Source of the DNA: Paralithodes platypus | Lineage: Eukaryota > Arthropoda > Malacostraca > Decapoda > Lithodidae | Reading direction: 5' to 3' | NCBI GenBank assembly: GCA_032716605.1 | Contig: CM064552.1 | Location: 12,229,386 to 12,293,385 of the forward strand | Length of the DNA: 64,000 nt | Shown here: positions 51,480 to 60,640 of the stretch, in pieces | Layout of the letters: each line of letters starts with the position of its first letter | Position numbering within the stretch: the first letter of the stretch is position 1 | Notes under the pieces: model-generated | Told to the model about the DNA's origin: nothing | What the model saw: only the letters and a program-made list of their open reading frames with translations | Databases searched by the model: none | Translations under genes and position numbers: made by a program

Positions 51480-52535
51480 GATCGTGAAGCAATGTGGAAG
51501 GTGTTAAGGATTTATGAAATTGGAGGAAATTTGTTAAAAAGCAGTTGAGTTTTTATGAAGGGAGCAGAGCGTGTGTTAGAGTAGGAAATGGTGAGTTGAG
51601 TGAATGGTTTGAGGTAAATGTAGGTTTGTGACAGGGTTGTGTAATGTCACCATGGCTGTTTAATATGTTTATGGAGGAGGGAGGTGAAAATGAGAACTAT
51701 GGGAAGAGGATTGGGTTTAGTAGGAAAGAATGGTAGAGATTGGGAGTTGAATCAGTTGCTGTTCGCTGATGACAGTACAGCGTTGGTGGCGGATTCTGAG
51801 GAGAAACTGCAGTGGGTAGTCAAAGAGTTTGGTGTGGTTTGTGGGAGGAGGAAACTGAAGGTGAACGTCAATAAAAGTAAAGTAATGGTGTGTAATAGGG
51901 GTGATCGTAGGATGAATCTAGATGTGAAGCTGGATGGGGAAATATTGGAACAAGTAGAGTGTTTTAAATATCTAGGAGGAACAATAAGCAGGAGTGGAGG
52001 TATGGAAATGGAGGTAAAACAGAGATTGTGTGAAGGAAGGAAGGTTTTCAGAGCAATGGGAAGTATGTGGAAGACGAGAAATCTCGGAATGAAAGTAAAA
52101 AGTGCAATGTATCAAGGAATTGTTGTGCCAACAGTGATGTATGGGGCTGAGACATGGGCTCTGAAGAAAAAGGAGAGAAGAAAGCTGGATGTGATGGAGA
52201 TGAGCTGCTTGAGGAGTGTGTGGAGTTCCTTGTAGAGACAGATTGAGGAATGAAGAGATACGTAGGAGAGTGGGGCAGCAGGAACATTTGTCGGCCAGAG
52301 TGGACAGAAGGGTGCTGAGCTAGTATGGTCATGTTGAACGAATGGAAGATGAAAGGCTTACAAAGAGAATATGTGAGTCAGATACAAGGGGAGATAGAAG
52401 GGCAGGAAGACCCCCATTGAGATGGAGAGACTGTGTAAGACAAGCTTTGGATGATAGAGGAATGACTATAGATCAGGCAAGGGAAGTGGTAATAAACAGG
52501 AATGAATGGAGAATGCTTGTAATAGATGAGTGAAC
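51480..52535 (+). pseudogene. Second RTE-like RT fragment
   Basis: Begins with DRVDREAMWKVLRIYEIGG-type residues, then GCVMSPWLFNMFME (51635-51680), QLLFADDSTALVADSEEKLQ, CFKYLGGTISRSGG, MYGAETWALKKKERRKLDVM, and in another frame MEDERLTKRICES...GRPPLRWRD. Several stops and shifts. It differs clearly from the RTE-like copy at 41398, so it is another subfamily. It continues as 3' UTR to the (atag)n tail at about 52905-52935. Confidence 0.82.
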
Positions 52536-52937
52536 ACGTGGTCATATGGGGGAAGGGATCGGGCGCAAGTTGGACTAGATAATAGTCCATCAGGCGCCTG
52601 GCCCGGGGAGACAGTTTATATGAAGGGTGTGCCTGGAAGTGTGGTGAGCGGGCTTGTGGTTTCGCTCTGCTGCATGTCTGCCTGCCGAGATCGGCTCTTC
52701 TTAGGGTGGTCGGGGGCCGGGGAAGTGTTGGAGGGACTTTGGTGAGCCTGGTCTCTGGGTCTTCTCCTGGATGACCTAGATGTGTGTGAATTTGTATTTT
52801 GTTTTTGTGTGTTCATTGTTTTCTGTTGTGTTGTCCCTATTCTGGTTCTATCTTGAGTCCCCTCCCCCCCCACCCCATAAAAAGGAAAAGTGGGGATTGG
52901 GCCTGAGTATATAGATAGATAGATAGATAGATAGACT
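52536..52937 (+). mobile_element. 3' UTR and (atag)n tail of the second RTE-like element
   Basis: GC-rich segment ending in ctgagtatatagatagatag; the tail type equals that of the first RTE-like element. Confidence 0.7.
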
Positions 52938-53286
52938 ATTTTTTATAAGTAGCCTAGCTATAGGCATTTTACCCAATCTCTCCAGAATGTGTTACATTTT
53001 TGAAAATACGATCAGTAAAAATAAGGCCCCGGCCTATATTTTGTTTCTGCATTGAATGAGTAAAGCAACTAATTACTTATATAACACATCAAATGCTAAT
53101 AAAGTGATATACAATCATAAGATGCTCACTGTGAGATTATCAACAGGATAAAGAGCAGAAGGATCTATCTTAATCATTCCTAGGAACAGAGGAGAACTGA
53201 AACCAGTTACAATGTGCAGGCAGCTGGCTGGTGTGGCAGACAGTACAACCCAAGCAACCCCAGAGAAAAAAATAAAACTCCCATTT
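52938..53286. other. No gene recognised
   Basis: AT-rich, no repeat family or frame that I can support. Confidence 0.5.
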
Positions 53287-53546
53287 GTTGTTGTTGTTGT
53301 CGTTCCCTAAGCTGCCTGGCCGAACAGCCCCGAGTCCCTATGGAAGGCCATGGCCACGGTCGGGATCTCCCACAGAGCTCTCAAGGAGTGTAGATTGTGT
53401 TGTTGGCGTAAGTGATTGTGTGAGATGCAGCTTCTATGATGTGTTTAATGGTATGGGGTGCTGTGTTACTTCCCGGGCAGGTGTTGACGACGGAGTCATC
53501 CAGTCTTTTCTGATAGCTCAGAAGAGCTGGATGGTGTCCGCATCTC
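53287..53546 (-). mobile_element. GTT-tailed LINE 3' fragment with target duplication
   Basis: (gtt)n then gtcgttccctaagctgcctg. Flanked by a 10-bp target duplication ctcccatttg (53278-53287 and about 53545-53554). 5'-truncated to about 260 bp. Confidence 0.85.
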
Positions 53547-54012
53547 CCATTTGTTCATAGAGATGCAAAGCGAATCTATGCAAAATATACTCAGTTTTAT
53601 CTTCAGAATCATCAACTCATCATCTCATCTTTGTATTTAAATAATATGGAAAACTAAACAAGATAAGCTGGTGATATAATATAATTTATACAAGCAACAT
53701 TTCCCCCCTTGTGCTAGGGGCCTCTACCCTCCCTTCAGCCCCTGTGAACTAAAAAAAAAAAGACGTACCTAGAAGGCACATTAACCCCTTCTGTACGGGG
53801 GCCGTCATATGACGGGCGCAATTTTGAGGCTATTATGAGACCATAGAGCGAGGCCAGCTGTTGCAGGCAGCACAGGGGGGGGGGGGGGGTCAACCGCAGC
53901 CTACAGTCCGCGGATTTTGACTAAAAGGGCACTTTATTTATGAAGAAGGAAAAGGGCAGGGGCTCAAGCACCCCAAGGGACCCCTGTGCACGTCACTGAT
54001 CAGTGCTTTTAA

Positions 54013-55232
54013 CCCATAAACGGCGAGAAAGCTTATAAGAAGTTTTACTGGGCGAGGGTGGCAAAGCTCTTAACCTGACAAGCGCGATATAGACCTAGGT
54101 GCTAGGGTAGTTATTTGTGCATTTCTAGCCCTGGATTCTGACAGAATTCGTTATATTTACAATATAAAGCATTATTTGTTTTCGGTATGCTTTTATTTTA
54201 CATATATGATGTATATATGAACCTTCAAGAGTGCTAAAATAAGTGGGAAAAGCATTTGGGTGGTGAAAAACGAAGATATTGGCCACCCGGTCATAATCTC
54301 AGGCGAGAGAGAGCCACAGGCAGCCCTCCCCTCTCGCTGTCTGGGAGTCAACTGAGACGAGCGGGGCGGTGTGTGCCGGTGTCTGGGTGTTGCATAACGA
54401 TCTTTTATGCAACCCACTTGTGCTACATTATCGCGGGAGAGAAAAATAACCGATAAATGATGATAATAAGAGGAAAAATAGGTGATAATTGAGGAGGGGG
54501 GGGAGGGGGGAATAAGGTAGGGGAGGGGGAGGGGTGGGAAACACATGGATGAGTACTAGAGGGGAATTATCTCACCTAGAGACAAAATCCTTTGTTTTGA
54601 TAGGCCCTTTTTTTTTTTGGAAGGCTTTTTTTATGGTCATGCTTCCGTGAGGCCTATCGCGTTCCCTATAGGAAGCCTTCTGTGAGGCCTATCGCGCTTG
54701 CCGGGTTAAGAGGGAGGCCTAAACAAATTTTTAAACGGCCCCAGTAGCACTAATTTTTTTTTGTTTTCACCTATACCTCATATCACTCCTCCACATCCCC
54801 TCCTTCCCCCTCCCCCTTCAATTATCACCTATTTTCCCTGTTATTCCCTAATTCGTTGGTATATTTTGGTGCTAACATTAGCAAAACGTGTGGAGGATGT
54901 GCTTACGTGCCTAGCGGGTGTGTTACATAAGCGAGTGTCTGTATGAGTAAGCTCAGTGTGTCTTGAGGCCTCGTGGAGGGAGGGGTTGCCTCAATTTTCT
55001 CCATAATTCATGAATGGGCTGGTCCATCTATATTCGCGATTTTGACCAGAAAAATTATATTTTCACTTGTTTTATTGTTGTTACAGGTTATTATCTTCAT
55101 AGTAAGGTAAAATAGGCTCATATGAATAAGTAATAACGATATTTATCGTAAAATGACGATTATAGGCCTGAATGGAGCCTATATGCTCGCCCATGGGCAG
55201 CTAGTTCAATACCCCCCCTCGCCGTTGCCAGG
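54013..55232. mobile_element. Outer TTAA MITE interrupted by another
   Basis: TTAA at 54009-54012 and 55233-55236; ends cccataaacggcgag and, inverted, cctggcaacggcgag. Interrupted at 54070 by the inner MITE. Confidence 0.65.
54074..54705. mobile_element. Inner TTAA MITE (632 bp)
   Basis: TTAA at 54070-54073 and 54706-54709; ends cctgacaagcgcgata and, inverted, cccggcaagcgcgata. The right end has two cgcgataggcctcac units (inverted). Confidence 0.75.
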
Positions 55233-55498
55233 TTAATAATGAGTGAAGTCAGCTTTATAATGGTAAAATCATGAAGCATGGTATCCTCCAGATGGTGAAT
55301 ATCTGTCACTTTATTACTAAGTCATCAGTCTAGTCACCAATTTACTATGAAATAAAGTTGTTTTTTCCCGCTGATAGTAAATTGAATCCCTTACCAACTG
55401 ATTTCTCGATACTTAACTAAAAAAATATATAAAAATAGATAAAACTGAAAAAATATTAATAAATAAATAACAAATCTGGCTTTATTTGAAGGATGGTT

Positions 55499-55668
55499 GT
55501 TATTGTTGTCCTTCCCTAAGCTGCCTGGTCGAACAGCCCCAAGTTCCTAAGGAAGGCCATGGCTACGGTCGGGCTTTCCCACAGGACTCTCAAGGAGTGT
55601 AGATTATGTTGTTGGCGTAAGTGATTGTGTGAAATGCAGTCTTCTATGATGTGTTTAATGGTATGGGG
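55499..55668 (-). mobile_element. GTT-tailed LINE 3' fragment
   Basis: gttgttattgttgtccttcc-ctaagctgcctgg to ggtatggg; last ~170 bp of the LINE. Confidence 0.8.
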
Positions 55669-55675
55669 AGGGGAG

Positions 55676-55849
55676 GGGAGGTGTGGTGGAGTGGTCTTGC
55701 CACTGGCCTGGTAATCCAAAGGTCCCGGGTTCAAATCCCGATGTATCAATGGGAAGATATTATTGGGATGGAATTTGTGCTGTACCTAGTATCAGTGCAT
55801 TACCACAAGCCCACCGAAACGTCAATAAAATACCCTCATTGTTCCCTGA
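55676..55849 (+). repeat. tRNA-derived SINE
   Basis: gtgtggtggagtggtcttgc (A box) and gtcccgggttcaaatcccga (B box) with an anticodon-like region between, then an unrelated ~100-bp body ending at the TTAA MITE. Likely a tRNA-derived SINE; anticodon uncertain. Confidence 0.65.
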
Positions 55850-55853
55850 TTAA

Positions 55854-56475
55854 CCCGGGAACTGCGGGAAGACTCTTAAGAGTTCCCCCGGCGGACTGCG
55901 GGAAGACTCTTAAGAGTCAGAGAAAAAAAAATCAACTTTAAACATCGAAAAAAAAAATATATATATTTTTATTTTTTTATTTATTTTGGGCCCCTGGGTC
56001 ATGCAAAATATCACTCTTCTACCTCCCCTCCTTCCCCACTTTCCTCCCCTCCTTCAGTTATCACCTATTTTCCCTGTTATTCCCTTATTCTGAGGTATAT
56101 TTTTGTGCTAACATTAGCGAGTTGCAAGCAGGGCATTGTCATCAGTGTTAACAAGCGAGTGCAAGAGAGAGAGAGAGAGAGAATATCGATCGACTGTGTC
56201 TCAGTGGCCTTGGGGGAAATTGGCGGGAAAGCAGGTTGCCTCACCCATACATTATATAACTCGCGGCCTATATCTCCGATTTTGACCATCCAAACGCTGT
56301 TTTCACTCGTTTTATTGTTGTTTCAGGTTAATACCTTTATAATCAACCCATAATAGGCGCGTATGGATAAGTATTAATGCTATTTATGGTAAAATGAATA
56401 TTTTAGTGATGGAAACAGCTCAAATACGTCAGCACAGGGGGACGTTTCTAATTACCCCCATGCGCACTTCTTAGG
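55854..56475. mobile_element. TTAA MITE, same family as 49491-50746, inverted
   Basis: TTAA at 55850-55853 and 56476-56479. Begins cccgggaactgcgggaagac and has two actcttaagagt palindromes (55874 and 55904 regions). Ends atgcgcacttcttagg. 622 bp. Confidence 0.88.
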
Positions 56476-56479
56476 TTAA

Positions 56480-56840
56480 ATAGCACTGTATGAATATTCC
56501 CATATTCAAAATATGCTATAGGGGTGCACTGCCTGGTGAGTTATCTGCTCAACAGGTGGCGTTGTGTGTGTGTAAGTGTGAGAGTCCGAGTGTAGGGGGT
56601 GAGACAGTGAAGCCGGGAACGAGGTGGCTTCAGAGATGGGGTCGTTTCGGGCCATAAGTGAGCACCGTGCCTCATGTGAAGGCAAGATGGCAGGTGCTCG
56701 TTGTACTCTACGTGCTTCACATGTCTCACTCCCTAGAATGGAACAAGACCTCACGGGCTTCACTGTTCATTGTAAAGCGGTGAATGTTAAGGCTCTCAGC
56801 CTATGCCCGAGAGGAAGGAGGTTGGAATATAGAAAAAAAA
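56480..56840. other. Unidentified sequence ending in poly(A)
   Basis: Moderately GC-rich, a + strand frame from 56624 and an A run at 56829-56852 directly before a LINE fragment. It could be a processed transcript or an unknown repeat. I do not recognise it. Confidence 0.3.
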
Positions 56841-56853
56841 AAAAAAAAAAAAA

Positions 56854-57016
56854 ATGGGGTGCTGTGTTACATCCTGGGCAGATGTCAACGGAGTCATCCA
56901 GTCTCTTCTGATAGCTCAGAAGAGCTGGATGGTGCCCACATCTCAGCCTGGCCACGTGTACTCTGTCCTCGTGAGGAAGGGAGGATTCAGAAGGATGGGA
57001 GGATTCTGAAGGATGG
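56854..57016 (-). mobile_element. GTT-tailed LINE, internal fragment
   Basis: ggggtgctgtgttacatcct to gaggattcagaaggatgg; lacks the 3' end. Matches 46298-46445. Confidence 0.75.
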
Positions 57017-57228
57017 TAAAGGGTATCATATTCAAACAACATAATTACCGGTATCTTAAATTAGTTTATTATTTATAAAGCATATTGCAAATGTAAATAC
57101 TACTTGTACTATTCTTAGGACTGTTCGAGTATATCCACTTTAAGAATATTAAATTATTATACAAAAAATATTAAAGAGGTATTAGAGAGATATTATTTAC
57201 ATTTCATATTTTTTCCTAAAGCTATGTA

Positions 57229-57441
57229 CAGTTGCCCACATAAGTTCTGTTCGTAGGTGTGATCTTATGTGTGAAAGTCAAATTAGTATGAATTAATTGC
57301 GATTGTGATTTCTTAAAATTAAAAGTTGCCTAGTTCAATGAGTTAACCAATGCATAAGAAACTACACTCGTAATTCAATCATGCGCATTATATTTCCATG
57401 TATAAGATCACAGACAGGAACAGAACTTATGCGGAACACTG
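57229..57441. mobile_element. 213-bp TA-flanked MITE (Tc1/mariner type)
   Basis: TA at 57227-57228 and 57442-57443. Inverted ends of about 50 bp share cagt, cataagttctgttc and gtgatcttat. No coding capacity. Confidence 0.7.
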
Positions 57442-57696
57442 TACAATCGGCCAAACAAGTGATGTCTCAGCACCAATTGTATTTTTATCAATAATTGGTA
57501 TCAGCAATATGTAAACAAGATTTAATTTTGAATGTGATGTGTAATCATGTTCCTACACTTGCCCATCCTATTCAACATCTGACAGACATTAATAAAGGAC
57601 AGAACGAGCCAAACGTAATGACAGCTGAGACATGACTTATTAACGCTACCGGTACTGTATAAAAAAAAAAAAATTATGAGCTATTGGATAGTGATG

Positions 57697-58905
57697 TTAT
57701 TTATGCTTTATGTTCTTTCCTAGAGCTTTTACATTGGCTGGACCCCCCCCCCCCCATAACGGAGAAAAGATTTGTCGTTCATTCAACATACTCTCGTGAA
57801 TCGACAAGTCCCGCGTTCCGACCACAATCCTCTTGAACGCTTGGATCACCTCTGGATCGTGCGATATGAGCTTAGCGAGCCAGGCTTTCGTCTCCGGTCC
57901 TATTCTGCTGGTCGACTAAGTGATCCGCTAGTCCGACTTCTTACAGTTTCTTACAGTAGATCCTCTGGAAAAAGGCAAAATAGGCCTGTGTATCCAGCTA
58001 AGTGCCAGTACTTGCACTACTGTGGTCGTTCACTGTGTTGGCGGCGGCGCCGGCAGCAGACGCAACATTTTTACTATTCTGTATTTTTGTTTTATAATCA
58101 AACTTCAAATCTTGTCTTCCCCATGCTTTATCAAGATTACTTTCAAACTTCCTTATTGATTCGGAATCGACTACATACTGGGGCAGTGCGTTCCACTCAT
58201 TTACCACTCTATCACAAAATGAGTTCTTTGCCTTTTCAAGCCTATTTCTTTCTTTGTAAATTTTCTTAGAGTGTCCTCTCGTTCTTGTTCCCTCCCGCAT
58301 CAAGAAGATACCTTCACACACATCCTCATCATACTTTCCTGACACTATCTTAAAAGTCTCTATCATATCCCCTCTCTTTCTCCTATGTGCCAGTGTCGGA
58401 AGTCCCAGTGTCCTCAACCTCTGCTCATAGCCCGCGTTCTTCAACGTTGGTACTAGCTTGCTAGCTCTCCTCTGCAGGGCTTTGGTTGCGTTGAATTTTC
58501 CGCAGGTGAGGAAGGTGGTGAGGGCGGCACTGGGCCCTAATATTCTGACTAGCCTAGTGACCCCGCCCCATCTCGTAGCGACCCCCATCCTACTCTGGAC
58601 GAACGCCAACTCCCCGGTCTCGGTAAACACACGGTAGTCGGTAGTGGTAGTCAGTTCCGATACCCTTACCATGGACCAGGCAGACCGTGACGAAGGGTAA
58701 ACAATAGAGTCGTAACAACGCGGCGTGCATGAACGTCGACATGAGGAGTCCGTCGTGAGGGTTGCTGATGGCTCGAACGGTCGTCAGGTCACCCCCGGAG
58801 CAAAACATCTCTCCCGCTGCACCCAGGATCACCGCTCGGCCCGTAGATCAACTCTGTAGCTCCTCGGTTATGTCGGACAGCTGCACCATCATTCGACCTG
58901 GAAGT
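57697..58905 (-). pseudogene. ECHDC1: Ethylmalonyl-CoA decarboxylase-like gene, broken
   Basis: On the - strand a consensus acceptor (ttacttccag) precedes RMMVQLSDITEELQS, then a TGA. Then VILGAAGEMFCSGGDLTTVR, LLMSTFMHAALLRLYCLPFV and LVHG. The Gly-Gly-Gly-Ala-Glu oxyanion loop expected here is missing. In another frame TTTTDYRVFTETGELAFVQS, RMGVATRWGGVTRLVRILGP and FLTCGKFNATKAL follow. CR1-like copy 4 is inserted (58475-57938). The gene resumes with GLADHLVDQQN and ETKAWLAKLISHDPEVIQAF to a WGGPAN-like end after a C run, stop at 57697. This order is the crotonase-family ECHDC1, a cytosolic enzyme that removes ethylmalonyl-CoA. Stop, deletion, shifts and insertion make it a pseudogene. The intron acceptor shows it was not a processed copy. 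Confidence 0.82.
57938..58475 (-). mobile_element. CR1-like retrotransposon, copy 4 (5'-truncated) inside the ECHDC1-like gene
   Basis: Two cttacag tail units at 57938-57956, then the conserved C-terminal region of CR1-like pol, truncated within RRASKLV. It joins ECHDC1-like coding sequence on both sides. Confidence 0.9.
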
Positions 58906-59419
58906 AACCATAAACAAATACAGTAATTCCTCAGTGTGGATTGTGTTCTTTTATTTCAAAATCTTATTTTAGTAATCATTATTTCCACATAGTAATTTTG
59001 ATAAGTTCCTTTGCTTTTATCTTGCATCCCAGTTTTGGTTTGTTTATTTTGCAAGTTTTACTTCATTAAATTAAAGTTGTACCGGTACAGTACTGTATTT
59101 TGAATTTCCGCATCTAACGAAGTTTAGCTGCTTTGGTAACATTGTCAAGAGTAGAATACAAATATTTGTGTGTGTAACAAGCGGGTTTCACTCCCGTTTC
59201 AAGATTTAACAGGGTGTCAAACCGGAGCAATTTTGTTTGAAGACTTGAATGAATATGAGAAGGAATACAAGAAAATTAACATGAAATAACATTGTTTTGG
59301 CCATTTTATCACTTCCAAAGACATAATTTAAACTATAGACCATAATTTTAAGTTTACATATACAATAATAAAGAAAAGACTTGGACTTAGCTTTAGTTTG
59401 AGACCCTGGTTGGTTTATA
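58906..59419. other. No gene recognised
   Basis: AT-rich sequence left of the piggyBac-like element. attttgcaagttttact words recur in introns at 13840, 38290 and 38740, suggesting dispersed repeats. Confidence 0.45.
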
Positions 59420-59495
59420 TTAACCCTTGGGATCCGGGAGGACTCATATGAGACAAAACGTATAATGGTTAAGAGTCCGGGAGGCCTCATATGAG
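59420..59495 (+). repeat. Left terminus of the piggyBac-like element
   Basis: TTAA at 59420-59423 then cccttgggatccgggaggac. Two copies of ccgggagg-n-ctcatatgag (59434-59452 and 59477-59495) contain the palindrome ctcatatgag. No matching right end was found before 64000. Confidence 0.65.
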
Positions 59496-59613
59496 GCTGA
59501 ATCAAAATCAAAGTATTCAAAGTGCGCGGGCTGATTTTTTTTGGTGCGTGGGCGACCGCAGCGCCACCAAGCACAAACTACCAGGCAGCATCAGTTGTTA
59601 TCACGCACCCAAG

Positions 59614-60366
59614 ATGGCTGGAGTTAACCCCAAAAAAATTGCTGTGTCCGAATCCACGCCCGCCGCCGCGACCCGTAAGCCTACGAAAGGCAAAGCTAAA
59701 ACGACCAAGAAAACGTTGTTAAGTCCCGGTGGTGTTGCCCGTGTGTTACAAGAGTTAAGTGATCATGACCTTAGTGAGATTGAGAGTGATTTTGAGGAAG
59801 AGCAAGTGGTTAGTGAAGATGTTGATGAAGTGGAAGATGGCGAAGAATTCCAGGGCTTTCATAGCACTGATGATGACGATAGTGATGATGATATTGATGA
59901 CAATGTTGGATGCGATGAACATCATGAAGGTGATGAAAGTCTGGGTGAAATGGGAAGTGTCCTACCCGCATCACGTGAACGTGATCCGGCGCGCACGCTT
60001 GCGACCCCGGCGTCGGCTGTGGGGACTCCGGGGACTCCTTCCCCGGCCAAAATAGCCAGTTACTTCTATAGGAGAGCTGTGCTGGATAGTGCAAGGAAGC
60101 AGGCACGGGAGGCGGCCGAAAGGGAAAGAGGTGAAGATGCTGATAGTGAGGATGAGAGTGAAGAGTCGAGCGTGGGTAGGCCTATTCCCTTGTCTTCCGG
60201 GCCGTCGTCGCCCGCGGCTGGTGCCTCATTGACCCCGCATGACCCACAGCCCTCAACAAGTGGTGTAAGTGGTGCAAGTGGTGCGGAATTGGCCCCGCAT
60301 GACCCACAGCCCTCAACAAGTGGTACGGAATTGGCCCCGCATGACCCACAGCAACAAGTGGTGTAA
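59614..60366 (+). pseudogene. piggyBac-like transposase, N-terminal acidic part
   Basis: ATG 59614-59616 (MAGVNPKKIAVSESTP), LLSPGGVARVLQELSDHDLS, then a long Asp/Glu/Ser-rich region and a Ser/Pro linker. It ends in repeats of the peptide APHDPQPSTSG and a stop at 60364-60366. The stop results from a 4-base deletion in one repeat unit. The rest of the protein lies in the +1 frame after the repeat array (60545 on). Start chosen as the first ATG of the frame that resembles the other copy at 1-229. Confidence 0.8.
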
Positions 60367-60640
60367 GGGGTGCAAGTGGTGCAGAATTGGCCCCGCATGA
60401 CCCACAGCCTTCAACAAGTGGTGTAAGTGGTGCAAGTGGTGCGGAATTGGCCCCGCATGACCCACAGCCCTCAACAAGTGGTACGGAATTGGCCCCGCAT
60501 GACCCACAGCAACAAGTGGTGTAAGGGGTGCAAGTGGTGCAGAATTGGCCCCGCATGACCCACAGCCTTCAACAAGGGGTGCAAGTGGTGCGGAATTGGC
60601 CCCGCATGACCCACAGCCATCAACAAGTGGTGCAAGTGGT
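60225..60640 (+). repeat. Coding tandem repeat (ccgcatgacccacagcc units)
   Basis: Seven or so ~30-60-bp units encoding LAPHDPQPSTSG-like peptides. A segment of about 145 bp (60245-60390) is duplicated directly (60390-60535). Two units carry the same 4-base deletion (cagcaacaagtgg), which breaks the frame. Confidence 0.85.

Noticed and set aside
55676..55760. Possible tRNA gene (Thr-like anticodon loop)
   Set aside because: Acceptor stem does not pair and the sequence continues into a repeat body; treated as a tRNA-derived SINE.
56624..56911. 95-codon + strand frame considered as a further tectonic exon
   Set aside because: No tectonic motif or in-phase splice sites, and it runs into a poly(A) and a LINE fragment.
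60066..60556. Antisense GSCGANS / Pro-rich frames and the Trp/Cys-rich frame at 60961
   Set aside because: Shadow frames of the transposase minisatellite and of its Arg/Gly-rich linker.
60200..60640. CRISPR-like spaced repeats
   Set aside because: Units are a coding tandem repeat without unique spacers, in a eukaryotic transposase gene. The same applies to the spaced gtgaaagtgacac repeats.
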